Positions 9,973 through 19,755 of a stretch of 64,000 nt of DNA are shown piece by piece; positions within the stretch are counted from its first letter, which is position 1, and each line of letters starts with the position of its first letter. A program made the position numbers and the translations under genes. The notes under the pieces are model-generated. The model did not search any database, had not been told where the DNA came from, and saw only the letters and a program-made list of their open reading frames with translations. The DNA is from Paraburkholderia hospita (GTDB lineage Bacteria; Pseudomonadota; Gammaproteobacteria; Burkholderiales; Burkholderiaceae): assembly GCF_002902965.1 (NCBI RefSeq), contig NZ_CP026107.1, forward strand, positions 2,375,753 to 2,439,752. Direction: 5' to 3'.

Positions 9973-10189
9973 ACGACGGATTGGACATTGAATTTCACGC
10001 GGAGATTTGTCGGCGCTCAGGCCGTTCAACGGTTTGCCAAACGGAATAAAAGAACGACGCCACGCGGGCGTCGCCGGAAAGCAGCGCCGCACCTCACGCG
10101 AGGATCGGCGGCTGCTCAGGAGATGAAGGGGAATGTAGCAACGGGAAAGCGCGCCCAGGTTTAGCGCGCTTAGCGGATGTTTCTGCGTG

Positions 10190-11710
10190 TTACGGCTGCG
10201 CGGCGACGCGCGTGGGCTGTTGAGGCTGCGCGGCTTGCTGCGCGTAGGGTGCATCCGCGGAACGGGGCGTGTCGCCCGTGCGCTCGATCCAACCGCCGCC
10301 AAGATACTGATAGAGATCGACGAGATTCGTCAGCCGGTTCAGCGACGCCGTAATCAGCGACTGTTGCGCCGAATACAGATCGTTCTGCGCGGTCAGCACG
10401 TTCAGATAACTGTCCACGCCGTCGCGATAGCGCAGATCCGACAGATCATAGCGGCGCTGCTGCGACTCGACGTTCTCCTGCAACGCCTTGATCTGCCGGT
10501 CGTAGGTGCCGCGCGCCGCCAGCCCGTCGGACACTTCGCGGAACGCCGTCTGGATCGCCTTCTCATACTGCGCGACAGCGACGTTCTTTTCGAGCTTCGC
10601 GAGATCGAGGTTCGCGCGATTCTCGCCGCCCTTGAAGATCGGCACCGAAATCGTCGGCCCGAAGCTCCATGCGAGTTGGCCGGGCTTGAAGAGCGTGCCG
10701 AGGCTCGCACTCGCCGTGCCGAAGTCGCCCGTCAGCGAGATGCTCGGGAAGAACGCCGCACGCGCCGCGCCGATGTTCGCGTTCGCGCCGATCAGCGTCG
10801 CTTCGGCTTCCATGATGTCGGGACGCCGCGTCAGCAGATCGGACGGCAGGCCTGCGGGAACGTCCGCAAGCAGTTGCTGGCTGGCGAGCGGCAAGCCTTG
10901 CGGCAGGTCGGCAGGCAGCGGCGCGCCGACCAGCAGCACGAGCGCGTTCTCCGCCTGCGCGCGCGAGCGCTGCTGGCTTTCGTAGTTCGCCTGCGCCTGC
11001 TGCATCGTGCCCGCCGCTTCGCGCAGATCCAGCTCGGAGCCGGTGCCCGTGTCGTACTGGAGCTTCGTCAGTTCGTACGAGCGGCGCGCCGTGTCGTACG
11101 TGTTCTTCGTGCTTGCCAGCATTTCGTCGTAGGCGACGAGCGTCAGGTATTGATCGGCGACTTGCGAGACGAGCAGAATCTCTTCCGCCTTGCGCGCTTG
11201 CGCTGTCGAGAAGTACGTCTGTAACGTTTGTTCGGTAAGACTGCGCACCTTGCCGAAGAAGTCGAGTTCCCACGAAGCGCTCGCCGCCACCTGATAGTCG
11301 GCGCCCACGGTCGCCTTGCCGACGTACGACAGGTCCTTCGGCGTGCGGCTGCGCGTGCCCGTGCCATCGACGGAAAGCGATGGCATCAGATCGGCGCGCT
11401 GAATCCGGTATTGCGCGCGTGCTTCTTCGACCTTGAGCGCCGACACACGCAAGTCGCGGTTGTTCTGCAACGCGAGTTCGATCAGACGTTGCAGACGCGG
11501 ATCGACGAAGAACTCGCGCCAGCCGATATCGGTCGCGGCATGATCGTTCGCCGTACGCGTCGCCGTGCCCTTCGCGGGCTGGTTGTCGTAGACCCCGCCT
11601 TGCGGGAAGGTCGCCGCGACGGGCGCGGCCGGGCGCTCATAAGTCGGCGCGAGCGTGCAACCCGTCGCGAAGAGCGCGGCGGCGAGCGTCGTCAGTAGTG
11701 TTCTGTTCAT
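10190..11710 (-). CDS. RND outer-membrane channel lipoprotein (OprM/OprB family)
   Basis: 506 residues from the ATG at 11710, preceded by AAGGAC. Signal and lipobox: MNRTLLTTLAAALFATGC, Cys18 lipidated. Two OEP repeats follow, with GWREFFVDPRLQRLIELAL in the first and LPSDLLTRRPDIMEAEATLI in the second. The C-terminal tail after YQYLGGGWI is a proline/glutamine-rich extension. Last gene of the second efflux operon, 10 bases after the pump gene. It should act as the trimeric exit channel for the pump encoded upstream. The open frame extends 17 codons upstream, but that would displace the signal peptide. Confidence 0.93.
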   Translation of the reverse strand: MNRTLLTTLAAALFATGCTLAPTYERPAAPVAATFPQGGVYDNQPAKGTATRTANDHAATDIGWREFFVDPRLQRLIELALQNNRDLRVSALKVEEARAQYRIQRADLMPSLSVDGTGTRSRTPKDLSYVGKATVGADYQVAASASWELDFFGKVRSLTEQTLQTYFSTAQARKAEEILLVSQVADQYLTLVAYDEMLASTKNTYDTARRSYELTKLQYDTGTGSELDLREAAGTMQQAQANYESQQRSRAQAENALVLLVGAPLPADLPQGLPLASQQLLADVPAGLPSDLLTRRPDIMEAEATLIGANANIGAARAAFFPSISLTGDFGTASASLGTLFKPGQLAWSFGPTISVPIFKGGENRANLDLAKLEKNVAVAQYEKAIQTAFREVSDGLAARGTYDRQIKALQENVESQQRRYDLSDLRYRDGVDSYLNVLTAQNDLYSAQQSLITASLNRLTNLVDLYQYLGGGWIERTGDTPRSADAPYAQQAAQPQQPTRVAAQP

Positions 11711-11720
11711 ATGCTTGTCC

Positions 11721-14700
11721 TTACTGGGCCGTTTCTTCTTCGACGTCGTGTTCGGCGCCATGCGGTGTCGAGTCGTCGCGCGAGAACTTCTCGCGGATCA
11801 CGACATAGAACATCGGGATCATGAAAACGGCGAGGAACGTGGCCGTCAGCATCCCGCCGATCACCCCGGTGCCGATTGCATGCTGGCTCGACGAACCGGC
11901 GCCGTTGCTGATCGCGAGCGGCAGCACGCCGAGTACGAACGCTAGCGACGTCATCAGGATCGGGCGCAGCCGCAGACGCGCCGCTTCGAGCGCGGCCTGC
12001 ACGGCCGTCATGCCTTCTTTGATCTGCAATTCGCGCGCAAACTCGACGATCAGAATCGCGTTCTTCGCGGACAAACCGACGGTAGTCAGCAAGCCGACCT
12101 GGAAGAACACGTCGTTCTCCAGTCCGCGCATCGTCACAGCGAGCAATGCGCCGATCACGCCGAGCGGCACGACGAGAATCACCGCGAACGGAATCGACCA
12201 ACTCTCGTACAACGCGGCCAGACACAGGAACACGACGAGGATCGAGATGCCGTACAAAATCGGCGCCTGCGAGCCCGACTGCCGTTCCTGGAACGACAGT
12301 CCCGTCCATTCGTAGCCGATGCCTTGCGGCAGCTTCACGGCGAGCGCCTCCATCGCGGTCATCGCCTGGCCCGTGCTCTTGCCTGCGGACGCCTGCCCCT
12401 GGATTTCGACCGACGAGATGCCGTTATAGCGTTCGAGCTTCGGCGAGCCGTAGACCCAGTGTCCCGACGCCACCGACGTCAGCGGCATCATCGAACCGGA
12501 ACTGCCGCGCACGTACCACTTGCTCATGTCCTCGGGCGTCATGCGGAACGGCGCGTCGCCTTGCAGATAGACCTTCTTGATCCGGCCATCGGTATCGAGG
12601 AAGTTGTTCACGTACGCCGACGCCCATGCAATCGAGAACGTCTGGTCGATGTCCGACACAGTGACGCCGAGCGCCTGCGCTTTCTCGCGGTCGATATCGA
12701 CCTTGAACTGCGGCGTATCCGACAGCCCGTTCGGACGCACCAGCGCCAGCGACGGATCTTTCGCGGCCATCCCGAGCAACTGGTTGCGCGCGGCCATCAG
12801 CGCGTCGTGGCCGAGACCGGCGTTGTCCGTCAGTTCGAAGTCGAAGCCGGATGCGGTGCCGAGTTCGGGAATCGACGGCGGGTTCACGGCGAGCACGGTC
12901 GCGTCTTTGTACGACGCGTAGTGCGCGAACACGCGGCCTACCAGCGCCTGCACTTTCTGGTTCGCATGCTGGCGTTGCGAGTAGTCCTTCATCCGCACGA
13001 ACGCGATACCCGCGTTCTGTCCGCGGCCCGCGAAGCTGAAGCCGTTCACGGTAAACACCGAGTCGACAATGTCTTTTTCGTCGTGAAGCAGATAGTCGGT
13101 GACGTTCTTCAGCGTGCGTGCCGTGGTCTCCTGCGTCGAGCCGGGCGGCGTCTGGACCAGCACGAACATCGTGCCCTGATCTTCATCGGGCAGGAACGAC
13201 TTCGGCAGGCGCATGAACAGGAAACCGACGGCGACGATCACCGCGAGATACAGCACGAGCCAGCGCCCCGAACGGCGGATCACATGCTGCACGCCCGAGT
13301 GGTACTTGTCGCGGCCGTTGTCGAACGTGCGGTTGAACCAGCCAAAGAAGCCCGTCTTCGTGCCGTGATGCCCCTTCGGGATCGGTTTGAGGATCGTCGC
13401 GCACAGTGCGGGTGTGAGAACAAGCGCGACCAGCACGGACAGCACCATCGCCGCCACGATAGTCAGCGAGAACTGCCGGTAGATCGCGCCGACCGATCCG
13501 CCCGAGAACGCGACAGGCACGAACACCGCCGACAGCACCAGCGCAACGCCGACCAGCGCGCCGGTGATCTGACCCATCGCCTTGCGGGTAGCCTCTCTTG
13601 GCGATAGCCCTTCTTCGGACATCACGCGCTCGACGTTCTCGACCACCACGATCGCATCGTCCACCAGCAGGCCGATGGCGAGCACGAGACCGAACATCGA
13701 CAGCGTGTTGATCGAGAAGCCCGCCGCGCTCATGATCGCGAACGTGCCGAGCAGCACCACAGGCACGGCAATCGTCGGGATCAGCGTTGCACGCAGGTTC
13801 TGCAGGAACAGATACATCACGAGGAACACCAGCACGATGCCCTCGAGCAGTGTCTTCACCACTTCTTCGATCGACATCTTCACGAACGGCGTCGTATCGT
13901 ACGGATACTGCACGACGAGACCATGCGGGAAGTTCTTCGACAGTGCGTCGATCTTCGCGCGCACCAGCTTCGCCGTCTGCAGCGCGTTCGCGCCCGTCGC
14001 GAGCTGGATACCGAAGCCCGCCGTCGGCTGGCCGTTGTACTTGGTGTCGAAGTTGTAGTTCTCGCCGCCCAGATCGATGCGCGCGACATCCTTGATGCGT
14101 ACCTGCGAGCCGTCCTGATTCACTTTCAGCAGTACGTTGCCGAACTGTTCCTGGGTTTGCAGCAAGGTCGCCTGCGTGATGGTCGCCTGCAATACCTGGC
14201 CGGGCACGGCAGGCGTGCCGCCGAGCGAACCTGCTGCGACCTGCACGTTCTGATTCGTCAACGCGGTTTCCACGTCAACAGGCGTGAGGCTGTACTGGTT
14301 CAGCTTGTTCGCGTCGAGCCAGACGCGCATCGCGAACTGCGAGCCGAAAAGCTGCACAGTGCCGACGCCGTCGACACGGCTCACGGGGTCTTCGACATGC
14401 GACGCCACATAGTTCGCGAGGTCGTAGCGGTCCATGCTGCCGTCCGTCGATACGAACGCCATCACCAGCAGGAAGCTGCTACTCGACTTCGTCACCTTTG
14501 TGCCCTGCTGCTGCACACTTTCGGGCAACAGTGGCGTCGCGAGCTGCAGCTTGTTCTGCACCTGCACCTGCGCGATGTCGGGATTGGTGCCCGCCGCGAA
14601 GGTCAGCGTAATCGTCGCGTTGCCGGAGTCGTCGCTCGATGACGACATGTAGAGCAGATGGTCGAGACCGCTCATCTGCTGCTCGATCACCTGCGTCACG

Positions 14701-14879
14701 GTGTTTTCAACCGTTTTCGCCGATGCGCCCGGATACGTTGCGCTGATCTGCACCGCGGGCGGTGCGATGGTCGGATACTGCGCGATAGGAAGATTGAAAA
14801 TCGAAGCGACGCCCGCGAGCATCAGAATGATTGCGATGACCCATGCAAAGATAGGCCGGTCGATAAAGAACTTTGCCAT
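11721..14879 (-). CDS. RND multidrug efflux pump, AcrB/BpeB type
   Basis: 1052 residues, beginning with the AcrB-family signature [20 protein letters not shown]4 contains [18 protein letters not shown] (the two proton-relay Asp) and TM10 contains [16 protein letters not shown] (the relay Lys). The N-terminal porter segments ([34 protein letters not shown]) are near-canonical for the AcrB/MexB/BpeB homotrimeric group. It lies between an adaptor gene (13 bp upstream) and the channel gene (10 bp downstream), giving a complete tripartite pump. Likely substrates are amphiphilic drugs and perhaps homoserine lactones, but that is family knowledge only. Confidence 0.96.
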   Translation of the reverse strand: MAKFFIDRPIFAWVIAIILMLAGVASIFNLPIAQYPTIAPPAVQISATYPGASAKTVENTVTQVIEQQMSGLDHLLYMSSSSDDSGNATITLTFAAGTNPDIAQVQVQNKLQLATPLLPESVQQQGTKVTKSSSSFLLVMAFVSTDGSMDRYDLANYVASHVEDPVSRVDGVGTVQLFGSQFAMRVWLDANKLNQYSLTPVDVETALTNQNVQVAAGSLGGTPAVPGQVLQATITQATLLQTQEQFGNVLLKVNQDGSQVRIKDVARIDLGGENYNFDTKYNGQPTAGFGIQLATGANALQTAKLVRAKIDALSKNFPHGLVVQYPYDTTPFVKMSIEEVVKTLLEGIVLVFLVMYLFLQNLRATLIPTIAVPVVLLGTFAIMSAAGFSINTLSMFGLVLAIGLLVDDAIVVVENVERVMSEEGLSPREATRKAMGQITGALVGVALVLSAVFVPVAFSGGSVGAIYRQFSLTIVAAMVLSVLVALVLTPALCATILKPIPKGHHGTKTGFFGWFNRTFDNGRDKYHSGVQHVIRRSGRWLVLYLAVIVAVGFLFMRLPKSFLPDEDQGTMFVLVQTPPGSTQETTARTLKNVTDYLLHDEKDIVDSVFTVNGFSFAGRGQNAGIAFVRMKDYSQRQHANQKVQALVGRVFAHYASYKDATVLAVNPPSIPELGTASGFDFELTDNAGLGHDALMAARNQLLGMAAKDPSLALVRPNGLSDTPQFKVDIDREKAQALGVTVSDIDQTFSIAWASAYVNNFLDTDGRIKKVYLQGDAPFRMTPEDMSKWYVRGSSGSMMPLTSVASGHWVYGSPKLERYNGISSVEIQGQASAGKSTGQAMTAMEALAVKLPQGIGYEWTGLSFQERQSGSQAPILYGISILVVFLCLAALYESWSIPFAVILVVPLGVIGALLAVTMRGLENDVFFQVGLLTTVGLSAKNAILIVEFARELQIKEGMTAVQAALEAARLRLRPILMTSLAFVLGVLPLAISNGAGSSSQHAIGTGVIGGMLTATFLAVFMIPMFYVVIREKFSRDDSTPHGAEHDVEEETAQ

Positions 14880-14892
14880 TTACACGCCCTCG

Positions 14893-16113
14893 TTACTGCG
14901 CGCTGTGCGCGTCGGATGCGGGCGCTGCGGCTGCTGTTTGTGCTGCTGCGTCGGTGTCAGGCAGTTGCGCATCGACCGTTTTCACGGTCATGCCGGGGCG
15001 CACCTTGTCGACGCCTTGCACGATCACGCGGTCGCCCGTTTGCAGGCCGCTCTCGACCACCCAGTTCGCGCCGTACGTGCCCGATGTCACCAGTTGCCGC
15101 GTCACGACCTTGCCGTCGGCGCCCACCACGAGCGCCGTCGGGTCGCCCTTCTGGTCGTGCGTGACGCCCTGTTGCGGCACGACGTACGCCTGTTCGTTGA
15201 TGCCTTCCTCGATCTTCGCGCGCACATACATGCCCGGCAGCAACACGCGCTGCGCGTTGTCGAACAGCGCGCGCACGGTGACGGATCCCGTGGTCTGGTC
15301 GACGGTGACGTCGGAGAATTCGAGCTTGCCGGTGCCGTTGTACGGACGGCCGTCTTCGAGAATCAGCGTGACTTTCGCCGCGTTCGGGCCGCTCGTCTTG
15401 AGCCGCCCTTCCTGCGCGTCGCGGCGCAGCTTGAGGCCGACCAGACTCGATTGCGTGAGGTCCACGTAGACGGGATCGAGCTGTTGCACGGTGGCGAGCA
15501 GCGTTGCCGCGCTCGACTGCACATACGCGCCTTCCGTCACCGACGACTTGCCGATGCGCCCCGAAATCGGCGAGGTCACGTCGGTATAGCCGACGCTGAT
15601 TTGCGCCGTTTCGACGGCGGCCTTGCCCGATGCAACATCGGCGGCGGCCTGGCCTTCTGAGGCGACAGCGTTGTCGTAGTCCTGCTTGCTGATCGCGTTC
15701 GCTGCGACCAGCACCTTGTAGCGCTCGGCTTCCGCATGCGTCGACACGAGCGTCGCTTGAGCCTTCGCGAGCGTCGCCTTCGCGCTGTTCAATGAGGCGA
15801 TGTACGGCGCGGGATCGATCTTGTAGAGCGTCTGTCCCGCCTTGACTTCGCTGCCCTCGGCGAACTCGCGCTTCAGCACGATGCCGTCGACGCGGGCTCG
15901 CACTTCAGCCACGAGATGCGCGCTCACGCGACCCGGCAATTCGACGGTCACGGGCACGCCCGTCGGCTTGATGCTGACGACGCCGACTTCGGGCGTCTGT
16001 TGAGGCTGTGCCGCGGGCTTGTCGCTGCACGCGGCGAGGAACGGGATTACAGGGGAGATCGCAGCCGTGGCCGCGAGCATACGAAAGTTACGGTTCTTTA
16101 ATAGCGCTGGCAT
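14893..16113 (-). CDS. RND periplasmic adaptor lipoprotein, AcrA/BpeA type
   Basis: 406 residues from ATG 16113. The N-terminus MPALLKNRNF..PFLAAC ends in a lipobox Cys, so it is an inner-membrane-anchored adaptor. Recognisable segments are VTVELPGRVSAHLVAEVRARVDG (shortened here), LYKIDPAPYIASLNSAKATL, and GYTDVTSPISGRIGKSSVTE, which is characteristic of AcrA/MexA proteins. First gene of the pump operon, transcribed away from the tetR gene at 16356 across a 243-bp divergent promoter region. The ribosome-binding site is weak. The longer open frame to 16350 has no signal peptide and is unlikely to be used. Confidence 0.93.
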   Translation of the reverse strand: MPALLKNRNFRMLAATAAISPVIPFLAACSDKPAAQPQQTPEVGVVSIKPTGVPVTVELPGRVSAHLVAEVRARVDGIVLKREFAEGSEVKAGQTLYKIDPAPYIASLNSAKATLAKAQATLVSTHAEAERYKVLVAANAISKQDYDNAVASEGQAAADVASGKAAVETAQISVGYTDVTSPISGRIGKSSVTEGAYVQSSAATLLATVQQLDPVYVDLTQSSLVGLKLRRDAQEGRLKTSGPNAAKVTLILEDGRPYNGTGKLEFSDVTVDQTTGSVTVRALFDNAQRVLLPGMYVRAKIEEGINEQAYVVPQQGVTHDQKGDPTALVVGADGKVVTRQLVTSGTYGANWVVESGLQTGDRVIVQGVDKVRPGMTVKTVDAQLPDTDAAAQTAAAAPASDAHSAQ

Positions 16114-16239
16114 CGTACAAAGTTGTTTGAATTGAACGGGGCCGGCGCGCAACGAGTGTTGATCCAACACGCACCGACACGATAAGGTCGTGACGATAGG
16201 GGTTGTTCGCCTTTCTCGGGTTACAGCCACCAGGCTGCC

Positions 16240-16260
16240 GTAAGACTTGTTAATCCAACG
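16240..16260. promoter_or_regulatory. Candidate response-regulator site in the tetR/efflux intergenic region
   Basis: GTAAGACTTG followed by TTAATCC places two TAA cores 10 bases apart. The same 10-mer occurs as a direct repeat at 17033-17060, upstream of the response-regulator gene. The site lies midway between the two divergent start codons. It is inferred to be a binding site for the OmpR-type regulator at 17176. Confidence 0.45.
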
Positions 16261-16355
16261 CGGCGTCGCGCCGACTACGATGGCCGCGTGATTCACACGG
16301 TCGCTGCGCGGATTTGCGTGCGCGGCGCCGAACGGCAGGAGAAAAGGCACCCGTC

Positions 16356-17000
16356 ATGGGACGAACGAAGCAACAGGCGCTCGACACGCGGGCAAAGATC
16401 ATCGACGCCGCCGAGCGCGTGTTCTTCGTGCGTGGCTTTGCGCGCGCGGCGTTGGAAGACATTGCGTCGGAAGCGGGCGTGACGCGCGGCGCCGTCTACG
16501 GTCACTTCAGGAACAAGGAGGCCGTGTTTCAGGCGATCTACGAGTGCGCGGACATGCCGCTCGATCCATTCGTCGTGCAGTCGTGCGAGCAGGACGCGGA
16601 TCCGTTGCAGCATCTGCATGCGCAATTGCTTCAGCGCTTGCGCGACGCGTTGTATCTGCGGCGCGCGCGGCGTCTGTACAGCATCGCGCTGACGAAGTGC
16701 GAAGTGACGGCGGAGACGGCGGCGTTTTATGAGCGCGTCGCGATGGCGGCGCTGCGCGCTGAAGCGCAGATCGATGCCGCGCTAAGGGCCGCGTCGCTGC
16801 GCGGACAGTTGCCGCCCGACGTCGATACGCGCGCGGCCGCTGGTTTCATTCACGCGGCGTTGACTGGCTTTTTGCACAAGCGTTTGCTGATGTCGGCCGA
16901 GTCGCGCGCCGACCTTGAAGCGGAGCAGACGCTCGCTTCGGCGCTAAGGTGCGTGGGCGCAAACACCACATTCACCGCGTTGGAACCCGCCCGCGCCTGA
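16356..17000 (+). CDS. TetR-family repressor of the adjacent efflux operon (AcrR/BpeR type)
   Basis: 214 residues. ATG 16356 starts MGRTKQQALDTRAKIIDAAE and has AGGAG 19 bases upstream. The N-terminal helix-turn-helix is clear (ALEDIASEAGVTRGAVYGHFRNKEAVF in two parts), in the subfamily that represses RND pumps. The C-terminal half (TAAGFIHAALTGFLHKRLL) resembles the AcrR/TtgR ligand-binding domain. Its divergent position next to an AcrAB-type operon is the classic arrangement: it should repress the operon at 16113 and be released by hydrophobic ligands. The open frame extends 14 codons upstream without a better site. Confidence 0.92.
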   Translation: MGRTKQQALDTRAKIIDAAERVFFVRGFARAALEDIASEAGVTRGAVYGHFRNKEAVFQAIYECADMPLDPFVVQSCEQDADPLQHLHAQLLQRLRDALYLRRARRLYSIALTKCEVTAETAAFYERVAMAALRAEAQIDAALRAASLRGQLPPDVDTRAAAGFIHAALTGFLHKRLLMSAESRADLEAEQTLASALRCVGANTTFTALEPARA

Positions 17001-17032
17001 TTGCGCGGCGTCGGGGACGGCCGCCGCCATCC

Positions 17033-17060
17033 GTTAAGACTTGGTAAGACTTGCTAAGTC
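17033..17060. promoter_or_regulatory. 10-bp-periodic direct repeats upstream of the two-component genes
   Basis: TAAGACTTG at 17035-17043 and 17045-17053, then CTAAGTC, give three consecutive TAAG cores exactly 10 bases apart. OmpR-family regulators bind tandem direct repeats with this one-turn spacing. The site is about 115 bases before the response-regulator start, consistent with autoregulation. A single-and-a-half copy occurs at 16240. Confidence 0.6.
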
Positions 17061-17175
17061 CCCAGAACCGGGGCCGCACCGCGTTGCGCTATAGTCATAC
17101 GCACATCCGATACCCCGGCGGCAACGACGCTGCCCCGCCCAACGCGGCAAAGCGCCGGCGCAGCCCGCTCACATC

Positions 17176-17946
17176 ATGCCCGACACGCCCATTCAGGTGC
17201 TGCTCGTCGACGACGACGCCGACCTGCGCGACCTGCTTCGCAACTTCTTCCAGCAACGCGGCATCGAATTCTCGGTGCTGCATGACGCCACGCATCTTGC
17301 ACGCAGACTCGAACGCGAGCGTCCGTCGATCATCGTGCTCGACCTGATGATGCCCGGCGTCGACGGACTCACGGCGCTCAAACAGTTGCGCGCGAGCGGC
17401 GACACGATTCCCGTCGTCATGCTGACGGCGCGCGCCGATGGCGTCGATCGCGTGATCGGCCTCGAACTCGGCGCGGACGACTATCTCGGCAAGCCGTTCA
17501 TGCCGCAGGAATTGCTCGCGCGCATTCATGCCGTGCTGCGCCGCCATAAGCTGCATCCCGAAGCGCCGCCTGCCGAGCATCGAGAAGCGCTCGTGTTCGG
17601 ACGCTTCCGGCTCGACTTCGCTTCGCGCACGCTCTTTTGCGACAACGAACCCGTCAAGCTGACGGGCAGCGAGTACGCGTTGCTTGAAGTCTTCGCGCAG
17701 CATCCGATGGAAACGCTGTCGCGCACGCGCATCGTCGATCTGCTGCATGGTCCCGATTCGGAAGTGACTGAGCGCGGCATCGACGTGCCCGTGTGGCGTC
17801 TGCGGCGTCTGCTCGAAGACGACCCCGCTGCGCCGCGCCGCATTCAGACGATGCGCGGCATCGGCTATATGTTCGTGCCGGGCGAAGGCGGTGAAGTCGG
17901 CGATGGCGGCGATGCTAGCGAAGGCGACGACAACGCATCGCAATGA
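17176..17946 (+). CDS. OmpR-family response regulator
   Basis: 256 residues. The receiver domain (1-120) has the acidic pair D12-D13 in LLVDDDADLRDLL, the phospho-acceptor D56 in IIVLDLMMPGVDG, and the conserved Lys in LGKPFMPQELLAR. The C-terminal winged helix (about 135-240) ends in the typical RRIQTMRGIGYMFVPGE. It overlaps the kinase gene by 4 bases (ATGA), so they are translationally coupled. The acidic, glycine-rich tail after the winged helix (GGEVGDGGDASEGDD) is an unusual extension. Its location next to an RND operon and the repeats at 17033 and 16240 suggest it may control efflux, like AdeRS; this is inference. Confidence 0.93.
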   Translation: MPDTPIQVLLVDDDADLRDLLRNFFQQRGIEFSVLHDATHLARRLERERPSIIVLDLMMPGVDGLTALKQLRASGDTIPVVMLTARADGVDRVIGLELGADDYLGKPFMPQELLARIHAVLRRHKLHPEAPPAEHREALVFGRFRLDFASRTLFCDNEPVKLTGSEYALLEVFAQHPMETLSRTRIVDLLHGPDSEVTERGIDVPVWRLRRLLEDDPAAPRRIQTMRGIGYMFVPGEGGEVGDGGDASEGDDNASQ

Positions 17947-19196
17947 AAAACCCGTTCAATACGCTTTTCGGCCGTCTCGCGACGCTGACGGTCGGCCTGA
18001 TCGTGGCCGTACACGTGACGTCGCTGTTCGTCGTCGACCGCGACCGCGGCCATATCGACGCCGAGCATGCGCGCCGCGACGTGCTGCTGGCCGTGCAGGC
18101 CAAACACGATGGCGAGGCAGCCGCGCGACACGTCGCGCAGACGCTCGGCATCGAATATGTCCCCGATGCGGACGCGATCCGCCTGGGTTGTCCGAACCAG
18201 TGCGAGGGCTCCAACGCGCCATTCGAGCATGATCTGTTGCCGCGCATGCCCGAAGGCAGCCGCGTCGTGTTCGATCCGCACACGGGCTCGCTGTGGATAC
18301 GGTACGGCAACGAGCCGTACTGGCTCTTCATGCGCAACGCGAATCTGCCGGGCATGCGCTTTCTCGGCTCTTCGCTGGTGATGTTGGTGCTGGCCGTTTG
18401 CGCGGCGCTGCTGGCCGCGTGGCAGTTTCAGCGTCCGTTGCACAGGCTGGCGGACGCGGCGCGCGAATTCAGAGTCGGCCGGCGCGTGCCGCCCGTGACG
18501 CAGAGCGGTCCCGCCGAAATGCGCGCGCTGATCGGCGACTTCAACCAGATGATGCGCGAGCTCGCGCAGTCCGAGCAGGAGCGCGCCGTGATGCTGGCGG
18601 GTGTCGCGCACGATCTGCGCGCGCCGATCACGCGCATGCAGGTGCGCGCGGACCTGTTGCCCGATGCGGCAAACCGCAGCGGCTTCCTGCGCGATGCCGA
18701 GTCGCTGTCGCGCATCGTTACGCAGTTTCTCGACTATGCGCGCGATACGGCCGATCCGTCGCCGCACGCGAATGTCGATGCGCATTGCCGCCGTCACTAT
18801 GGCGACGGACTCGACGACGAAGCACTCGTGCGTCTGCATCTGAATGCGGGTGATGGCTTCAATCTGCCGCTCGTTGACCTCGACCGGATACTGTCGAATC
18901 TGATCGAAAACGCGATGAACTACGGCGAGCCGCCCGTCGAGATTTCGACGTCCGCGCATAACGGCGTCTACACGCTCATCGTGCGCGATCATGGACGTGG
19001 CATTCCGCGCGAACAGCTCGAACGCGCGTTGCAGCCGTTCACGCGGCTCGATCCGGCGCGCGGCGGCGACGCGCATTGCGGCCTCGGCCTCGCGATCGTG
19101 CGGCGGCTCACGCGCTATAACGGTGGACAGTTCGAATGCGATAACGCGCCCGATGGCGGGTTTCGCGTGACGCTGACGTTCGGGCGTGAAGCTTAG
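17943..19196 (+). CDS. Sensor histidine kinase (EnvZ/RisS-like), partner of the upstream regulator
   Basis: 417 residues. TM1 spans about 10-30, a short periplasmic domain about 31-135, TM2 about 140-160, then HAMP. The phospho-acceptor is H223 in AGVAHDLRAPITRM, the N box is N323 in NLIENAMNYGEPP, the G1 box is DHGRGIP (349-355), and the G2 box is CGLGLAIVRR (379-388). All catalytic motifs are present, so it should be active. The periplasmic segment contains two cysteines, in LGCPNQCEG, a possible disulfide or metal site. It shares an ATGA overlap with the regulator gene and is followed by a strong terminator at 19231. Confidence 0.93.
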   Translation: MKNPFNTLFGRLATLTVGLIVAVHVTSLFVVDRDRGHIDAEHARRDVLLAVQAKHDGEAAARHVAQTLGIEYVPDADAIRLGCPNQCEGSNAPFEHDLLPRMPEGSRVVFDPHTGSLWIRYGNEPYWLFMRNANLPGMRFLGSSLVMLVLAVCAALLAAWQFQRPLHRLADAAREFRVGRRVPPVTQSGPAEMRALIGDFNQMMRELAQSEQERAVMLAGVAHDLRAPITRMQVRADLLPDAANRSGFLRDAESLSRIVTQFLDYARDTADPSPHANVDAHCRRHYGDGLDDEALVRLHLNAGDGFNLPLVDLDRILSNLIENAMNYGEPPVEISTSAHNGVYTLIVRDHGRGIPREQLERALQPFTRLDPARGGDAHCGLGLAIVRRLTRYNGGQFECDNAPDGGFRVTLTFGREA

Positions 19197-19230
19197 CGGC
19201 GTGCTTTTTTTCACGCACGCTCTAAACGAA

Positions 19231-19257
19231 ATGCCGCCCGCAATGGGCGGCATTTTT
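19231..19257 (+). terminator. Intrinsic terminator after the two-component operon
   Basis: Perfect 9-bp stem, ATGCCGCCC (19231-19239) and GGGCGGCAT (19245-19253), with a 5-base loop and a run of T after it. It sits between the convergent kinase gene and the RcnB-like gene. Confidence 0.85.
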
Positions 19258-19263
19258 CATGGA

Positions 19264-19674
19264 TCACCGATGCGGCGCGAGCAGGATGCTCGAAATCACG
19301 CCCGTCGCGATCGCGGCGAGTACGAAGTCGCCATTGACTTGCACCCATTGATAACCCGACGGCGGCGGCTGAAGATCATACCCACGCCAGTCGTCGACAA
19401 CATATTGCGGACCGCGATAGTCGGGCGGCAAGCGGTCGCCGCGATGCCAGTCGCGGTGCGGCACCGGACGATGCGACGCATCGGCGCGAACCGGGCCGCC
19501 AGCGTGTTGTGGACCGCCGGGCCCACCGGGACCACCATCGGGACCGCCGCGCTCGTCGGCAGCGGGATGACGGCCCGGGCCGCCGTCATCGCCCGGCGCG
19601 TATTGCGCGAACGCCTGAGTTTGAGCAACGACACACGAAGCGGCAAGCAACAACACAGATACGGCTTTTTTCAT
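19264..19674 (-). CDS. RcnB-like small periplasmic protein
   Basis: 136 residues from ATG 19674, with GGGGAG upstream. Sec signal MKKAVSVLLLAASCVVAQTQAFA, then a low-complexity Gly/Pro/Asp/His-rich region (DDGGPGRHPAADERGGPDGG), then the conserved tail RLPPDYRGPQYVVDDWRGYDL, PPSGYQWVQVNGDFVLAAIATGVI. That tail is the hallmark of the RcnB family, whose E. coli member is a periplasmic protein needed for nickel/cobalt homeostasis. The His/Asp-rich linker could bind metal, but most RcnB-like proteins in Burkholderia have no known function. Convergent with the two-component operon. Confidence 0.78.
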   Translation of the reverse strand: MKKAVSVLLLAASCVVAQTQAFAQYAPGDDGGPGRHPAADERGGPDGGPGGPGGPQHAGGPVRADASHRPVPHRDWHRGDRLPPDYRGPQYVVDDWRGYDLQPPPSGYQWVQVNGDFVLAAIATGVISSILLAPHR

Positions 19675-19755
19675 CAAACACTCCCCAAACAAGGTGAGAG
19701 TGTTTTCCGGCGCAACGATTCAAACGGCGTCCTTACTGTGTCTTACGGGCCGCTT

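Noticed and set aside
9973..10302. N-terminal extension of the MdtA-like adaptor
   Set aside because: It would overlap the upstream operon's last gene by 113 bases, is Arg/Ser/Pro-rich without a signal, and lacks a ribosome-binding site.
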